Origin: Gammaproteobacteria bacterium
GTDB taxonomy: Bacteria; Pseudomonadota; Gammaproteobacteria; Steroidobacterales; Steroidobacteraceae
Length of the DNA stretch: 64,000 bases
NCBI GenBank assembly: GCA_028293745.1
Contig: JAQGOF010000091.1
Coordinates: 1 to 64,000 of the forward strand
Reading direction: 5' to 3'
Part shown: one piece after another, positions 41,738 through 50,750 of the stretch
Layout of the letters: each line of letters starts with the position of its first letter
How positions within the stretch are numbered: position 1 is the first letter of the stretch
Notes under the pieces: generated by a model
Database searches by the model: none
What the model was told of the DNA's origin: nothing
The model's input: the letters and a program-made list of their open reading frames with translations, nothing else
Made by a program: the position numbers and the translations under genes

Positions 41738-42838
41738 TCAGTCCTTTGGGGGCTTGCCGCAGAGCGCCAACACGGTGCGCAGGTCGCGAATCGCCGGAAA
41801 GACCTCGTTGTTCCAGTCCGTGCCCTGCGAGTCGTAGGCGGCCTGCTCGTATTCGACGATTTCCTTGTCCTCCGCGAAAATCCGCTCCGTGAACCAGGTG
41901 ACGAACGGCCAAACCAGGTGTATGAGCCCCGGAATCGGCGGTTTCTTCACGGACAGGTAACCATATGTGCGGTTGGTTTTCTGTTCGGCATCCAGCGGGG
42001 TGTAGTTCAACCAAACTTGCAACACAGGATCCTGCGACTCGTCGATGTCCCGTCCCACCCAGACCCGCAGGCTTTGAGTGGGATAGTCCGTGCGGATACA
42101 CATGTGGTCGGAGAAATCCTTTTTCGCTTCACCGCGCTTGCGCACCAGATCCACGATGACCTGCTCGCCCATCGACGCCTTGCCACCGGTGCGGCTGAAG
42201 GTGTACTCGACTTGCGCCCAGTCCTCGCCGTGCTTGCGGCCGATGCAGCGCGCCTTGATGGAGCCCATGTTCTTGCGATGCATGAACTGGTGGTTCATGT
42301 CGAAAAGGTTTTCGTGCATGAACGTGTAATGGCAAGCCACCTCACGGTTCAGCCGCCGCGTCTTGTAGTCCTTGCGTTGAGACAGCCCGAGCGTCCCGGG
42401 CACGCGGCTTTCTGCCAACGAAGGGTCGCCAGGGAAGATGAATATGAGGCCGTCAATCTCGCGCGCCGGATAGCTCTTAACACCGTTCGGCAGGCGCTCC
42501 TTGCCGAGATAGGGCACGTCCACACACTTGCCGGTCTGGTCGTACGACCATCCATGGTAGTGGCACTTGAGCTCATCCCCGTTGACCACGCCCAGGTGCA
42601 GCGGGACCTGGCGATGCGCGCACCGGTCCTCGAGGGCAAACACTCGCCCGGCCTTACCCCGATATAAGACTATGCGCTCGCCGGCAAAGCGGCGCCCGAG
42701 TGTCTTTCCCTGTTTCAGCTCGTCCGACCACGCGACCGCGTACCAATGGTCCGGGTGTGCCCCTACGCGACGCAGGTCGAATGCGTTCGGCGAATTGGCC
42801 GGACGCACAGTGATCAGGTTCAAGCTTTCTTCCTGCAC
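41738..42838 (-). CDS. Rieske non-haem iron oxygenase, alpha-subunit type
   Basis: A 366-residue cytosolic protein. The Rieske [2Fe-2S] ligands are C73, H75, C92 and H95 (DRCAHRQ and CHYHGW). The mononuclear iron site has D178, H181 and H185 in NLFDMNHQFMHR. The C-terminal part has no obvious membrane segment. It resembles the vanillate/phthalate-type oxygenase branch. No reductase or ferredoxin gene is adjacent, so electrons must come from elsewhere. The substrate is unknown. Confidence 0.88.
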   Translation of the reverse strand: MQEESLNLITVRPANSPNAFDLRRVGAHPDHWYAVAWSDELKQGKTLGRRFAGERIVLYRGKAGRVFALEDRCAHRQVPLHLGVVNGDELKCHYHGWSYDQTGKCVDVPYLGKERLPNGVKSYPAREIDGLIFIFPGDPSLAESRVPGTLGLSQRKDYKTRRLNREVACHYTFMHENLFDMNHQFMHRKNMGSIKARCIGRKHGEDWAQVEYTFSRTGGKASMGEQVIVDLVRKRGEAKKDFSDHMCIRTDYPTQSLRVWVGRDIDESQDPVLQVWLNYTPLDAEQKTNRTYGYLSVKKPPIPGLIHLVWPFVTWFTERIFAEDKEIVEYEQAAYDSQGTDWNNEVFPAIRDLRTVLALCGKPPKD

Positions 42839-43064
42839 GGTTCCCCCACAGACGGCATACCAAGCACCTGAGCTTAGCGCTTCGGAACGGTCAAGGAAAA
42901 CGGAAGGCCTGAGCGGGGCGCGGGCACGCCCAGATCGCGTGCCGGTCCCGGTCCCGACGGCGACGCCGACCCCATGCCTGGCGACCCGGATCCCGTATCC
43001 CGGTCACGCCGACGGCCAACCCCGACCCATCGCCGATCCACGACGTCGGCGGCCCGCCGCTCGT

Positions 43065-43572
43065 CTACGCCCTCGCTTGACTCGTCTCGCGAGTGTTCTT
43101 ATCCAAGAACACCTGCAGCGCGTCGGCCCCCCGATCAGGTGCCCGTCAATGAAGATCTGGGGGACTTTCGCGGCACCCGCGAAGGCCCGCACCGAGCTCA
43201 TCGTGACCCCCTCGCCGAGGTATACGGCTTCGAATGGAATGCCGCGCTCACTCAGCATTGTCTTGGCGCGCTCGCAGAACGGACAGCCGTGTCGCGCAAA
43301 CATCGCGACGGCGCCCATGCTACGAGCCGGATCGAGATAGGCCAACGCGGTGTCGGCATCTGACACTTCGAACGGGTCTCCCGGACTCCAGTATTTCGAA
43401 GAAAACGAACGAGCGCAATTATTGCGCCCAATGGCGCCCAGCTTGGGCTGGTATCCGCTCCTTGCAAGCTCGGCGGCAACAACACCGCCGCTACAGCGGT
43501 GAGCGCTATGCCAATACCCGAAACGGCTAGCGCTATGCTGCACGGATGCCAACCCTGTATGTAGTTCGCCAT
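43065..43572 (-). pseudogene. Frameshifted glutaredoxin-domain gene
   Basis: The core is a clear glutaredoxin: MFARHGCPFCERAKTMLSER with the CPFC active site, then AAKVPQIFIDGHLIGG. After GG the frame goes wrong at a C6 run (43127-43132 on the plus strand). One extra base restores a normal end, ADALQVFLDKNTRETSQARA, with stop at 43065. A second missing base near the T3 run at 43394-43396 would join an upstream membrane-anchor-like start (MANYIQGWHPCS, from 43572, with hydrophobic VSGIGIALTAVAAVLL) to KYWSPGDPFEVSDAD. The start is therefore uncertain. It is either a real broken gene or two homopolymer sequencing errors. Confidence 0.65.
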
Positions 43573-44133
43573 GGGCGCGTAGCCGCGAGCCCTGCGGATA
43601 CGGATGATCCCGAGCTGAGTCTCGAAGGGCAGTCGCAGGCCGTGAGGGTTGCAGACGAGTTGCGCACGCGCCTGCCTGGCCCACTGCCAATTCTGACCAG
43701 CCCGATGCGCCGTTGCCGCGAGACCGCAGCGCCGCTCAGTGCAATCTGGGGAGTCGAACCGATTGTCGAGCCCCGAATTGCCGAAGTGCCGGGACCCCCT
43801 GCATCCGCACTGTCGCGGGAGGAGTGGTTGCGCCGGGCGCTGATCGCCGAGTGGCCAGAATTGATAGCACTCGGGAAGACGTTGCAGGATCGCTATGACT
43901 GCACGCTAACGAGTTGGCGAGCGGGTGTCCTGGAGGCAGTCCTGGCCTGTCCGCACGACGCTGTGATCTTTTCGCACTTCGTGCCTGTCAATGTCCTGAC
44001 CGGACATGCCACCAGCTCGGAGCGGGTGGCATGTTTTCTGCCTGATCACACGTCAGTTACCGTGTTCGAAACGGCCGGAGACGAGATCCGCCTGGTCGAG
44101 CGCGGCCGCGAATCGAAGTCGAAGGTCAATTAG
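43546..44133 (+). CDS. Histidine phosphatase family protein
   Basis: A 195-residue protein. The catalytic RHG is at residues 8-10 (LYVVRHGRV), then SPMRRCRETAAPL with the phosphate-binding Arg, and the second catalytic His in VIFSHFVPVN. This is the phosphoglycerate-mutase-like superfamily; the substrate is unknown. The first 27 bases overlap the possible start of the divergent glutaredoxin gene. A 10-base direct repeat AGCGCTATGC lies just upstream (43502 and 43529). Confidence 0.88.
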   Translation: MPTLYVVRHGRVAASPADTDDPELSLEGQSQAVRVADELRTRLPGPLPILTSPMRRCRETAAPLSAIWGVEPIVEPRIAEVPGPPASALSREEWLRRALIAEWPELIALGKTLQDRYDCTLTSWRAGVLEAVLACPHDAVIFSHFVPVNVLTGHATSSERVACFLPDHTSVTVFETAGDEIRLVERGRESKSKVN

Positions 44134-44420
44134 CGCCGCGTCGCGCCGTCACGAATGCTCGGACCGTGTGAAAGCACCACGCCGTCGAACTCATAATCAT
44201 TTTCAGGTGGTGAGCAGATCGGGTCGGACCCGCCGTCGGATCGGGCACGTGCGTTAAATAGCGCGTTTTCCAATTGTGGCGTGGTGGCAGCGCCGGCGCA
44301 CGCCTTTGCAAGTGCCCCGCCGACATCGTCGTAGCGATCATTGCCGATGGCGATAGCACCGACCGCAACTATCAACGTAACGCCAATTTCTAGAATCAAT
44401 CTAGTGATTGAGCCGATCAT
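44130..44420 (-). CDS. Small hypothetical membrane-anchored protein
   Basis: A 96-residue protein with one N-terminal hydrophobic helix (TRLILEIGVTLIVAVGAIAI), then a polar domain with two Cys (KACAGAA and PICSPPEN). I recognise no family. AAAGGAAAAGG upstream of ATG 44420 gives modest support. The 3' end overlaps the phosphatase gene by four bases. It could also be a chance frame. Confidence 0.4.
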   Translation of the reverse strand: MIGSITRLILEIGVTLIVAVGAIAIGNDRYDDVGGALAKACAGAATTPQLENALFNARARSDGGSDPICSPPENDYEFDGVVLSHGPSIRDGATRR

Positions 44421-44474
44421 CGCATACCTTTTCCTTTACTACCTATGACGTAAAGAAAGCGGCGATGTGGACAT

Positions 44475-45501
44475 TTACTCCCGGCGTCTTAAAAGAAGCC
44501 AGTACGCAAGCACCCCCGTGACAAATGTCAGGGAGCCTACGACCAACATGAATCCCTGGTGATGCTGCGAGAGTGGAATTCCACCGACGTTCATCCCGAG
44601 CAGGCCGGCCACGAGGTTGATGGGTAGCGCCAGTACGGTGACCGCTGTGAGGATGAACAGCGTCCGGTTGCTGTGCTCACTGACCAGGGCTGACAACTCT
44701 TCCTGCAGCAGCTTCAGGCGCTCGGTCAGCGCGCCGGCGTCGACCACTGCGGTGGAAAATTCTTCAGCGGCCTGACGCAGGTCGCCGAGATCATCTTCGC
44801 TCAGCCAGGCCGGTGGCCGGTTGAGCAGGCGAAACAAACGCCGCGGGTTCCGGCGCCAGCAATCGTTGCAGACGAACCAGTGACCTGCGCAATGTGCTCA
44901 ATTCATTACGGCTGACACCGATACGGTTTGCGAGCAGATTGTCTTCGACGGCGTCCACTCGGGCAGTGGACTGGCGGATGATGTCGACCAACACGTCCGC
45001 CTGGTCGTGCAACAGGTGGGCAAGGAGCTCGGCGGAGGACCGGATACTCTGGCCTGCCTTGACGGACGCGCGCAGCCGATCGACCGAACGCAGCGGCCTC
45101 AGCCGTGCGGTGACCACCAGGCGCGGATCCATGCACAACGAAACAGTCGAGATATTTGCCGCATCGAAGCTGAGGTTGAACAAGACGTCGTGCATCACAG
45201 CAACGAGCGCATCGCCCTCCACCTCCAGGCGCGTGGATCCGACTCCTTCGTGCAGCGACTCGTAAAAGGCGTCGGCCAATTGCAGCGACTGGCGCATCCA
45301 ACGCTCGGCGGCGGCATTGGACAGGGACAGGTGCAGCCACACGAACTCAGAGGAATCGGCCCGGGCTGGCGTTGCGAGCCATTGCAGAGCGGCGTCACAC
45401 TCGATCTGCCGCGGTGGTTGCCCGGGCTTGAACGAATACCCCCAGACGAGCCCGGTTTTATCGGACCCGTAAGCAAGTTCGGCCGGATTTACCGGTGCCA
45501 T
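44475..45501 (-). pseudogene. zntB: ZntB/CorA-type metal transporter gene with one frameshift
   Basis: Two overlapping frames encode one CorA-superfamily protein. The N-terminal cytoplasmic domain runs from MAPVNPAELAYGSDKTGLVW to RLQRLLAPEPAA. The C-terminal part continues LFRLLNRPPAWLSEDDLGDL, then two membrane helices with the selectivity motif GMNVGGIPL. Removing one base from the AAA at 44836-44838 fuses them into a 341-residue protein, the normal ZntB length. No other damage is visible, so this is a very recent mutation or a sequencing error. ZntB transports zinc through a homopentamer. Confidence 0.8.
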
Positions 45502-45710
45502 GGGTGACTCAACGATCCTGCGACCACGAGGGGCGATGATGCCAGAGAGTGCACCGGGAGCGCGCTACGTCATCTGATCGCCTCATTCGCCCGCTACGCT
45601 TGCTCGCGAGGACACCGGCCCCTGCACCGCGCTTTTGGCCCCGGCACTCCGCTCTCAGCCCGCGCCCCGGCGCCGTCGGGCGCCCGCCCGCCTCGCGGCG
45701 CCGCGCAGCT

Positions 45711-46859
45711 TCAACCGGTTGTGCGCTGAAACCCCGGCTCCGTAGACAGCTCACTGGTGGGCTGACGGGTGGAGTTGAGTTTGATGTTCAGGCGCAGCTC
45801 GTTGGCCGAGTCCGCGTTGCGTATCGCTTCGTCGTACGTGATCGTGCCCTCGTTGTAGAGCTCGAACAACGACCAGTCGAAGGTCTTCATACCCAGTTCC
45901 CGCGACTTGGACATGATGGCCTTGATCTCGTGGAACTCGCCCTTCACGAGCTTGTCGGCAATGATGGGCGTGTTGATCAGAATCTCGATGGCCGCCTTGC
46001 GGCCTTTGCCATCGGCAGTGCGCACCAGCCGCTGCGAGACAATGGCGCGCAGGTTGCTGGACAGGTCCATGAGCAGCTGCTTGCGGCGCTCTTCGGAAAA
46101 GAAATTGATGATGCGGTCGATCGTCTGATTCGCACTGTTGGAGTGCAGCGTGCCCAGGCACAGGTGCCCCGTCTCGGCAAACGCGATCGCGTGCTCCATG
46201 GTCTCGGTGTCGCGGATTTCCCCGATCAGAATGACGTCCGGTGCCTGGCGCAGGGTGTTCTTCAGCGCGTTGTGCCACGAGCGCGTGTCGATTCCCACCT
46301 CGCGGTGAGTGATGAGCGACTGCTGCGACTGATGCACGAATTCGACGGGATCCTCCACCGTCACGATGTGGCCGGCGGAGTTGCGATTGCGGTGGTCGAC
46401 CATCGCGGCAAGCGATGTGGACTTGCCCGAGCCGGTGGCGCCCACCACCAGCACGAGGCCGCGCTTGGTCATCACGATGTCTTTCAGAGTGTCCGGCAGT
46501 CCGAGCTTGGCGAAATCCGGAATCTCGTTGGCAATGGTGCGGATCACCATGCCCACGTTCTGCTGTTGCAGGAAGACATTCACCCGGAAGCGCGCCACGC
46601 CGGGCAGCGAGATGGCGAAGTTGCATTCCAGATCGCGCGCAAAGTCCTCGCGCTGCCGCTCGTTCATCAGCGAGCTCGCCAGGTCCCGCGTCACCTCGCC
46701 GGTCAGCTTCTGGTTGGTCATGGGCTGCATGGCGCCCTGCATCTTCATGGCCGGCGGGAAATCCTTGGACACGAACAGATCCGAGCCACCCGCCTTGCTC
46801 ATCGCCGTCAGCAACTTGGTGATGTAGCCCCTGGCCTGCTCCTCGGTAAGGCTCGGCAT
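45711..46859 (-). CDS. pilU: Type IV pilus retraction ATPase PilU
   Basis: A 382-residue hexameric ATPase. Walker A is GATGSGKS, followed by the Asp box (VTVEDPVEFVHQ), Walker B (LRQAPDVILIGEIRD) and the His box (GHLCLGTLHSNSANQTIDRI). The C-terminal extension past the core and the NFFSEERRKQLL region match PilU more than PilT. It assists PilT in pilus retraction and twitching motility. ATG 46859 follows AAGGA; an in-frame GTG at 46874 is less likely. No pilT is adjacent here, although pilT-pilU pairs are usual. Confidence 0.88.
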   Translation of the reverse strand: MPSLTEEQARGYITKLLTAMSKAGGSDLFVSKDFPPAMKMQGAMQPMTNQKLTGEVTRDLASSLMNERQREDFARDLECNFAISLPGVARFRVNVFLQQQNVGMVIRTIANEIPDFAKLGLPDTLKDIVMTKRGLVLVVGATGSGKSTSLAAMVDHRNRNSAGHIVTVEDPVEFVHQSQQSLITHREVGIDTRSWHNALKNTLRQAPDVILIGEIRDTETMEHAIAFAETGHLCLGTLHSNSANQTIDRIINFFSEERRKQLLMDLSSNLRAIVSQRLVRTADGKGRKAAIEILINTPIIADKLVKGEFHEIKAIMSKSRELGMKTFDWSLFELYNEGTITYDEAIRNADSANELRLNIKLNSTRQPTSELSTEPGFQRTTG

Positions 46860-47106
46860 TGCGTTCCTTTGCACATCAATTCAGCCGTGATGCTAGCCGA
46901 ACGCCGTCTTTGCGCGACGGTATTGCTTCTCACTGCGCTACTGAACGCGCACCTCCGGATATTTCGCAAGATCCTCGGCGAGGGTCGTGCAACCCGTCGT
47001 GGGGGCAACCCCCAATCCGAGAGATTCAGTTCACGGCTGGCGCCCCGTAAGATGATGCGGCGCCAACCCACCGGCGCCCCCACAGTTTTTTTGCAAGGAT
47101 AGAGCC
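46860..47106. other. Divergent leader region of pilU and the MFS gene
   Basis: About 250 bases without a gene. It holds the divergent promoters. Near its end GGCGCC (47059-47064) can pair with GGCGCC (47073-47078) and is followed within eight bases by a T7 run (47086-47092), directly before the MFS Shine-Dalgarno. This looks like a terminator or attenuator in the MFS leader. Confidence 0.45.
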
Positions 47107-48318
47107 ATCCCGCGGACTTCCCACCCCGCCTTGGTGCATTTCGCCCTGAGCATCGGCGGTTTTGCCATCGGTACGACCGAGTTCGCGACGATGAGTCTGT
47201 TGCGCTACTTCGCGCATGACTTGCGTATCGACGAGCCCACGGCCGGACACGTGATCAGCGCGTATGCCTTGGGCGTTGTCGTCGGGGCACCAATCATTGC
47301 CGTGCTGTCGGCCCGCATCGCGCGCCGCACGCTGCTGATCGGACTGATGGCTCTGTTCGCGCTCGCGAATGGACTGTCCGCGCTTGCGCCGACCTATGAA
47401 TGGATGCTCGCCTTTCGGTTCCTGAGCGGCCTTCCGCATGGAGCCTACTTCGGTATTGCCGCGCTCGTGGCCGCCTCCCTGGTCCCGCCCGAACGGCGCA
47501 CACAAGCGGTGGCACGGGTGCTACTTGGTCTGACTGTCGCGACGATCGTCGGCGTGCCGCTCGCCAACTGGCTGGGCCAGGCAGTTGGCTGGCGATGGGG
47601 ATTTGTAATCGTGATGGTGTTGGCCCTCTCGTGCGCGGCCATGGTGGCGATCTTCGCTCCGGCAGATCGTCCGGCCGCAACAGCCAGTCCGTTGCGTGAG
47701 CTGCGCGCTCTGGGCAGCTTGCAGGTCTGGCTGACATTGGGAATCGGTGCAATCGGGTTCGGCGGACTGTTCTCGGTGTACACCTATCTGGGATCAACAC
47801 TGGTCGACGTAACGCACGTCTCGCCAGGCGTGGTACCGCTGGTGCTCGCAGCATTTGGCGTAGGTATGACCGCTGGCAACTTGTTCATCCCGCGGTTTGC
47901 AGATCGCGCCCTGATGGCGACTGCCGGGTATCTGCTCCTCTGGTCGGCGGTGGTGCTGGCCCTGTACACCGTCGCTGCTCACAGTTTGTGGGCGGTCACA
48001 CTCGATGTCGTTGCCATTGGCTTGGGCGGAGCTCTGGGAACCGTGCTGCAGACCCGCCTCATGGACGTCGCCGGCGAGGCGCAGAGCCTCGCGGCTGCGC
48101 TCAATCACTCAGCCTTCAACATGGCCAACGCACTCGGTCCCTGGCTCGGCGGGATGGCCATCGCAGCGGGCTTCGGCTGGACATCGACAGGCTGGGTGGG
48201 CAGTGCGTTGGCACTCGGTGGGCTCGCCGTGTGGGCTATCTCGAAAGCGTTGCAAGAGAAAGCTCGAGCTACGGATCAACATCGCAGGATCGCAACCCCA
48301 AGCCAGGCAAGCAGCTGA
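47107..48318 (+). CDS. MFS transporter, DHA1/AraJ-like, apparent AUC start
   Basis: About 403 residues with 12 membrane helices. Family patterns are clear: HFALSIGGFAIGTTEFATMS, then SARIARRTLLIGLMALF and FRFLSGLPHGAYFGIAALVA. It is a DHA1-type exporter of drugs or sugars; the substrate is unknown. The conserved N-terminus (PRTSHPALVHFAL) extends upstream of the first usable TTG/GTG (47131/47134). It begins with ATC at 47107, correctly spaced from AAGGAT. So either AUC is the start codon or an original ATG has mutated. Confidence 0.82.
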   Translation: MPRTSHPALVHFALSIGGFAIGTTEFATMSLLRYFAHDLRIDEPTAGHVISAYALGVVVGAPIIAVLSARIARRTLLIGLMALFALANGLSALAPTYEWMLAFRFLSGLPHGAYFGIAALVAASLVPPERRTQAVARVLLGLTVATIVGVPLANWLGQAVGWRWGFVIVMVLALSCAAMVAIFAPADRPAATASPLRELRALGSLQVWLTLGIGAIGFGGLFSVYTYLGSTLVDVTHVSPGVVPLVLAAFGVGMTAGNLFIPRFADRALMATAGYLLLWSAVVLALYTVAAHSLWAVTLDVVAIGLGGALGTVLQTRLMDVAGEAQSLAAALNHSAFNMANALGPWLGGMAIAAGFGWTSTGWVGSALALGGLAVWAISKALQEKARATDQHRRIATPSQASS

Positions 48319-48332
48319 CCGGTCGGGCACGA

Positions 48333-49343
48333 TTAATCGGCCTTGCGCCCGCCTGATTTCATGCGGAACACCGGCGCGCCTGTCGACTGCAGTCGATCGG
48401 TACTGGGAAGGACACCAAACACCCGCCGATAGACCTTGGAGAAGTACTCGACGGAGCTGAAGCCCGTCAACGCGGCTACCTCCGTGACGCTGAGGTCGGT
48501 TTGCTGAAGGTACTGATGCGCTTTTTCGACCCGCACCAGCATGTACTCGCCGTGAACCGTGTGTCCCCGCATCTGCTTGAAATGCCGCTCGAGCTGGCGC
48601 AGGGAAATATCCAGCTGCTGGGCCACCGCCTCGCACGATAGAGGATCGTCAACGTGCGTCTGCATGATGCCGCGAGCCTGGCTGATGAGCCGATCCGGGT
48701 TGGATGAAGATCGCCTGCCCGCGTGAGTGGCCCCAGGCTCGGAGCTACGGCCGCTCACCAACAAATGCCGGGATACTTCCGATGCAATCCCAGCATCCTG
48801 ATGCTGCCCGATCCAGGCGACCATCATGTCCAGGATGGCAGCGGCACCTGCGCACGTGACGCGATTCTTCGAGAACGAATAGCGCGACTGGGCTACCCTG
48901 ATCCTGGGAAACAACTCCTGGAATCCCGCCAGGTTGTCCCAGTGGACCGCGGCCGGATGGTGATCGAGCAGTCCCGCCTCCGCGAGGGCGAGACTGCCGT
49001 TCTCGATTCCGACCAACTCGACTCCCGAGCGCGCCACGCGCTTCAGCCAGCGAACGACCGCCCGGCTCCGGGCGATTCTTGCAGGCTCAAAACTCGCCAG
49101 CACAAACACTGACGCGCATTCCTGCGCGAGGGCGAGGTCGCCATCAACCGTAACCAGGGACCCATTGCTGGCACGAACGGGCTTGCCATCCACCGAAACG
49201 GAACGCCACTCAAACAGCGCCCGCTGAGCCAGCCAGTTGGCGACGAACAACGGCTCCGTCACGGCCGCGAGGCCGAAATTCGAAAACTCGGGCAACAACA
49301 GCATGGCCAGCTTGCGCACCGCAATCCCCCGCAGGAGCCCCAT
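48333..49343 (-). CDS. GlxA-type AraC family regulator with DJ-1/PfpI-like domain
   Basis: A 336-residue regulator. Residues 8-185 form a class I glutamine amidotransferase-like (DJ-1/PfpI) domain without a catalytic Cys at the nucleophile elbow (ELVGIENGSLALAEAGL). The C-terminal AraC DNA-binding domain (about 225-325) has two HTHs: SCEAVAQQLDISLRQLERHF and VTEVAALTGFSSVEYFSKVY. GlxA-like regulators often control carnitine, betaine or arginine catabolism. It is divergent from a Rieske-GMC-aldolase operon of matching type, so it is probably its activator. Confidence 0.9.
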   Translation of the reverse strand: MGLLRGIAVRKLAMLLLPEFSNFGLAAVTEPLFVANWLAQRALFEWRSVSVDGKPVRASNGSLVTVDGDLALAQECASVFVLASFEPARIARSRAVVRWLKRVARSGVELVGIENGSLALAEAGLLDHHPAAVHWDNLAGFQELFPRIRVAQSRYSFSKNRVTCAGAAAILDMMVAWIGQHQDAGIASEVSRHLLVSGRSSEPGATHAGRRSSSNPDRLISQARGIMQTHVDDPLSCEAVAQQLDISLRQLERHFKQMRGHTVHGEYMLVRVEKAHQYLQQTDLSVTEVAALTGFSSVEYFSKVYRRVFGVLPSTDRLQSTGAPVFRMKSGGRKAD

Positions 49344-49374
49344 TCACCGAAATTCCCCGGGGCAGGACCGCATG

Positions 49375-49446
49375 CCCTGCACGACACCGCGTGCCCGCAT
49401 GACGCGGCGTGCCCGCAAGACACCTGTGCCCCGCAGGACACCGCGT
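49375..49446. repeat. 18-base tandem repeat, about four copies
   Basis: Four consecutive degenerate units of the form CCCGCANGACACCGCGT lie in the divergent region between the GlxA-type regulator and the Rieske oxygenase. A partial fifth unit follows, and a further related copy lies near 49475-49495. This is a minisatellite in a promoter region; it could affect spacing or be a multi-site operator. Confidence 0.65.
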
Positions 49447-49610
49447 GCCCGCCGAGACGGGCATGTCCCGCCCGCCCCCGCATGACACCGCACTCCACGG
49501 GCGACCGCTAGCACGAATTCGACATCCCAATGTCGCAAATTTACAGGTCGCGCCGCGCCGCCAGTCCTAGTCTTGGCTGCCGTAGCCGATCTGCGGCGGA
49601 AGAGGTAGCA

Positions 49611-50735
49611 ATGTCCATCGAGTGGAGCGAGACCGACCAGGCCGCCGGAGTGTCCCTCCCGGCAGCGTTTTTCTACGATCAATCCGTCTTCGAACGGGAG
49701 CGGCTGCGGATTTTCTTCCGCAGCTGGCACCTGGTGGCGCACGTCAACGAGCTGCGCAACCCCGGTGACTTCGTGACCCACGCAATCCTGGAGCAAAGCG
49801 TCATAGTGACGAGGATCCAGGGTGGCGAGCTGCGGGCATTCCACAATGCCTGTCAACATCGCGGCAACCGGCTGATTGATGCGCCACGCGGGCACACGCC
49901 TGCCATTACCTGTGCCTACCATGCATGGACGTATGCGCTAGATGGACGCCTTCGAGGTGCTCCGCGCACCGAATGCCTGAAGAACTTCGACAAGAGCCGC
50001 CACGGCCTCAAGCCGGTGCGAGTCGAGGTGTTGGCGTCTTTCGTGTTCGTCAACCTGGATCCCGAGGCGCAGTCCCTGGCCGAGATGGCCCCGGGAGCCG
50101 AAGCGCAGATGCGCAAATACCTCCCGGACCTGGATCGCCTGACATTGATCGAGCAGGTCGATGTCCCGGTCGCCGCCAATTGGAAGGTGATCCAGGAAAA
50201 CTCCATCGAGGGCTACCACTTCGACTATTCCGGCCCCGTGCACAAGCAACTCGTCAAGCTCATCGACTTCGAGGGTTACAAGCTCGAGGAACACGACAAG
50301 TACTGGACGTACATCGGCCCACCGCGCAAGGATGTGACGCACGCCTACGGACTTCCGCTCGACAACGCACGCTGGCAGACCGACTGGTTTTTCAACATCG
50401 GGCTGTGGCCGAACGCGACCATCTATGCGTTCCCCTACTCCGACGTCGTCGGCACGTTCATCATGAACCCAACCGGTCCGGAAACCTCGTCGCTGCGCTT
50501 TGCATACTACGGTGTCGAAGGCCGCGGCCTTCCGGAGGTCACGAAGGCCTGCATCCGTTGGATGAACGAGGAGCTGGGCCCGGAAGACATCCGGCTGAAT
50601 ATCTCCAACCAGAAAGGTCTGCGCTCGATGGGCTTCGAGAAGGGCCGCTACATCATCGGCGATTCGCTGGATAACCGCAGCGAGCACCTGGTCCGGCACT
50701 TTCACCGGTTGTGCCATGAAGCGATCCGCTCGTAA
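49611..50735 (+). CDS. Rieske oxygenase, carnitine/betaine-monooxygenase-like
   Basis: A 374-residue protein. The Rieske cluster ligands are C81, H83, C101 and H104 (CQHRGN and CAYHAW). The catalytic iron region is ENSIEGYHFDYSGPVHKQL. Overall layout fits the GbcA/CntA-like group that oxidises quaternary amines, though related members act on aromatics. GGAAGAGG precedes ATG 49611. It is the first gene of a run with GMC oxidoreductase (15 bases on) and aldolase, regulated from the divergent GlxA-type gene. Confidence 0.88.
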   Translation: MSIEWSETDQAAGVSLPAAFFYDQSVFERERLRIFFRSWHLVAHVNELRNPGDFVTHAILEQSVIVTRIQGGELRAFHNACQHRGNRLIDAPRGHTPAITCAYHAWTYALDGRLRGAPRTECLKNFDKSRHGLKPVRVEVLASFVFVNLDPEAQSLAEMAPGAEAQMRKYLPDLDRLTLIEQVDVPVAANWKVIQENSIEGYHFDYSGPVHKQLVKLIDFEGYKLEEHDKYWTYIGPPRKDVTHAYGLPLDNARWQTDWFFNIGLWPNATIYAFPYSDVVGTFIMNPTGPETSSLRFAYYGVEGRGLPEVTKACIRWMNEELGPEDIRLNISNQKGLRSMGFEKGRYIIGDSLDNRSEHLVRHFHRLCHEAIRS

Positions 50736-50750
50736 GGAGCGCCAGCCACC

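Noticed and set aside
45549-47102. 517-codon open frame on the plus strand
   Set aside because: Antisense to pilU, which has complete Walker and His-box motifs; no domain is seen in the plus-strand frame.
49375-49495. Possible CRISPR array
   Set aside because: The units are contiguous 18-base tandem copies without spacers, and no cas genes are present.
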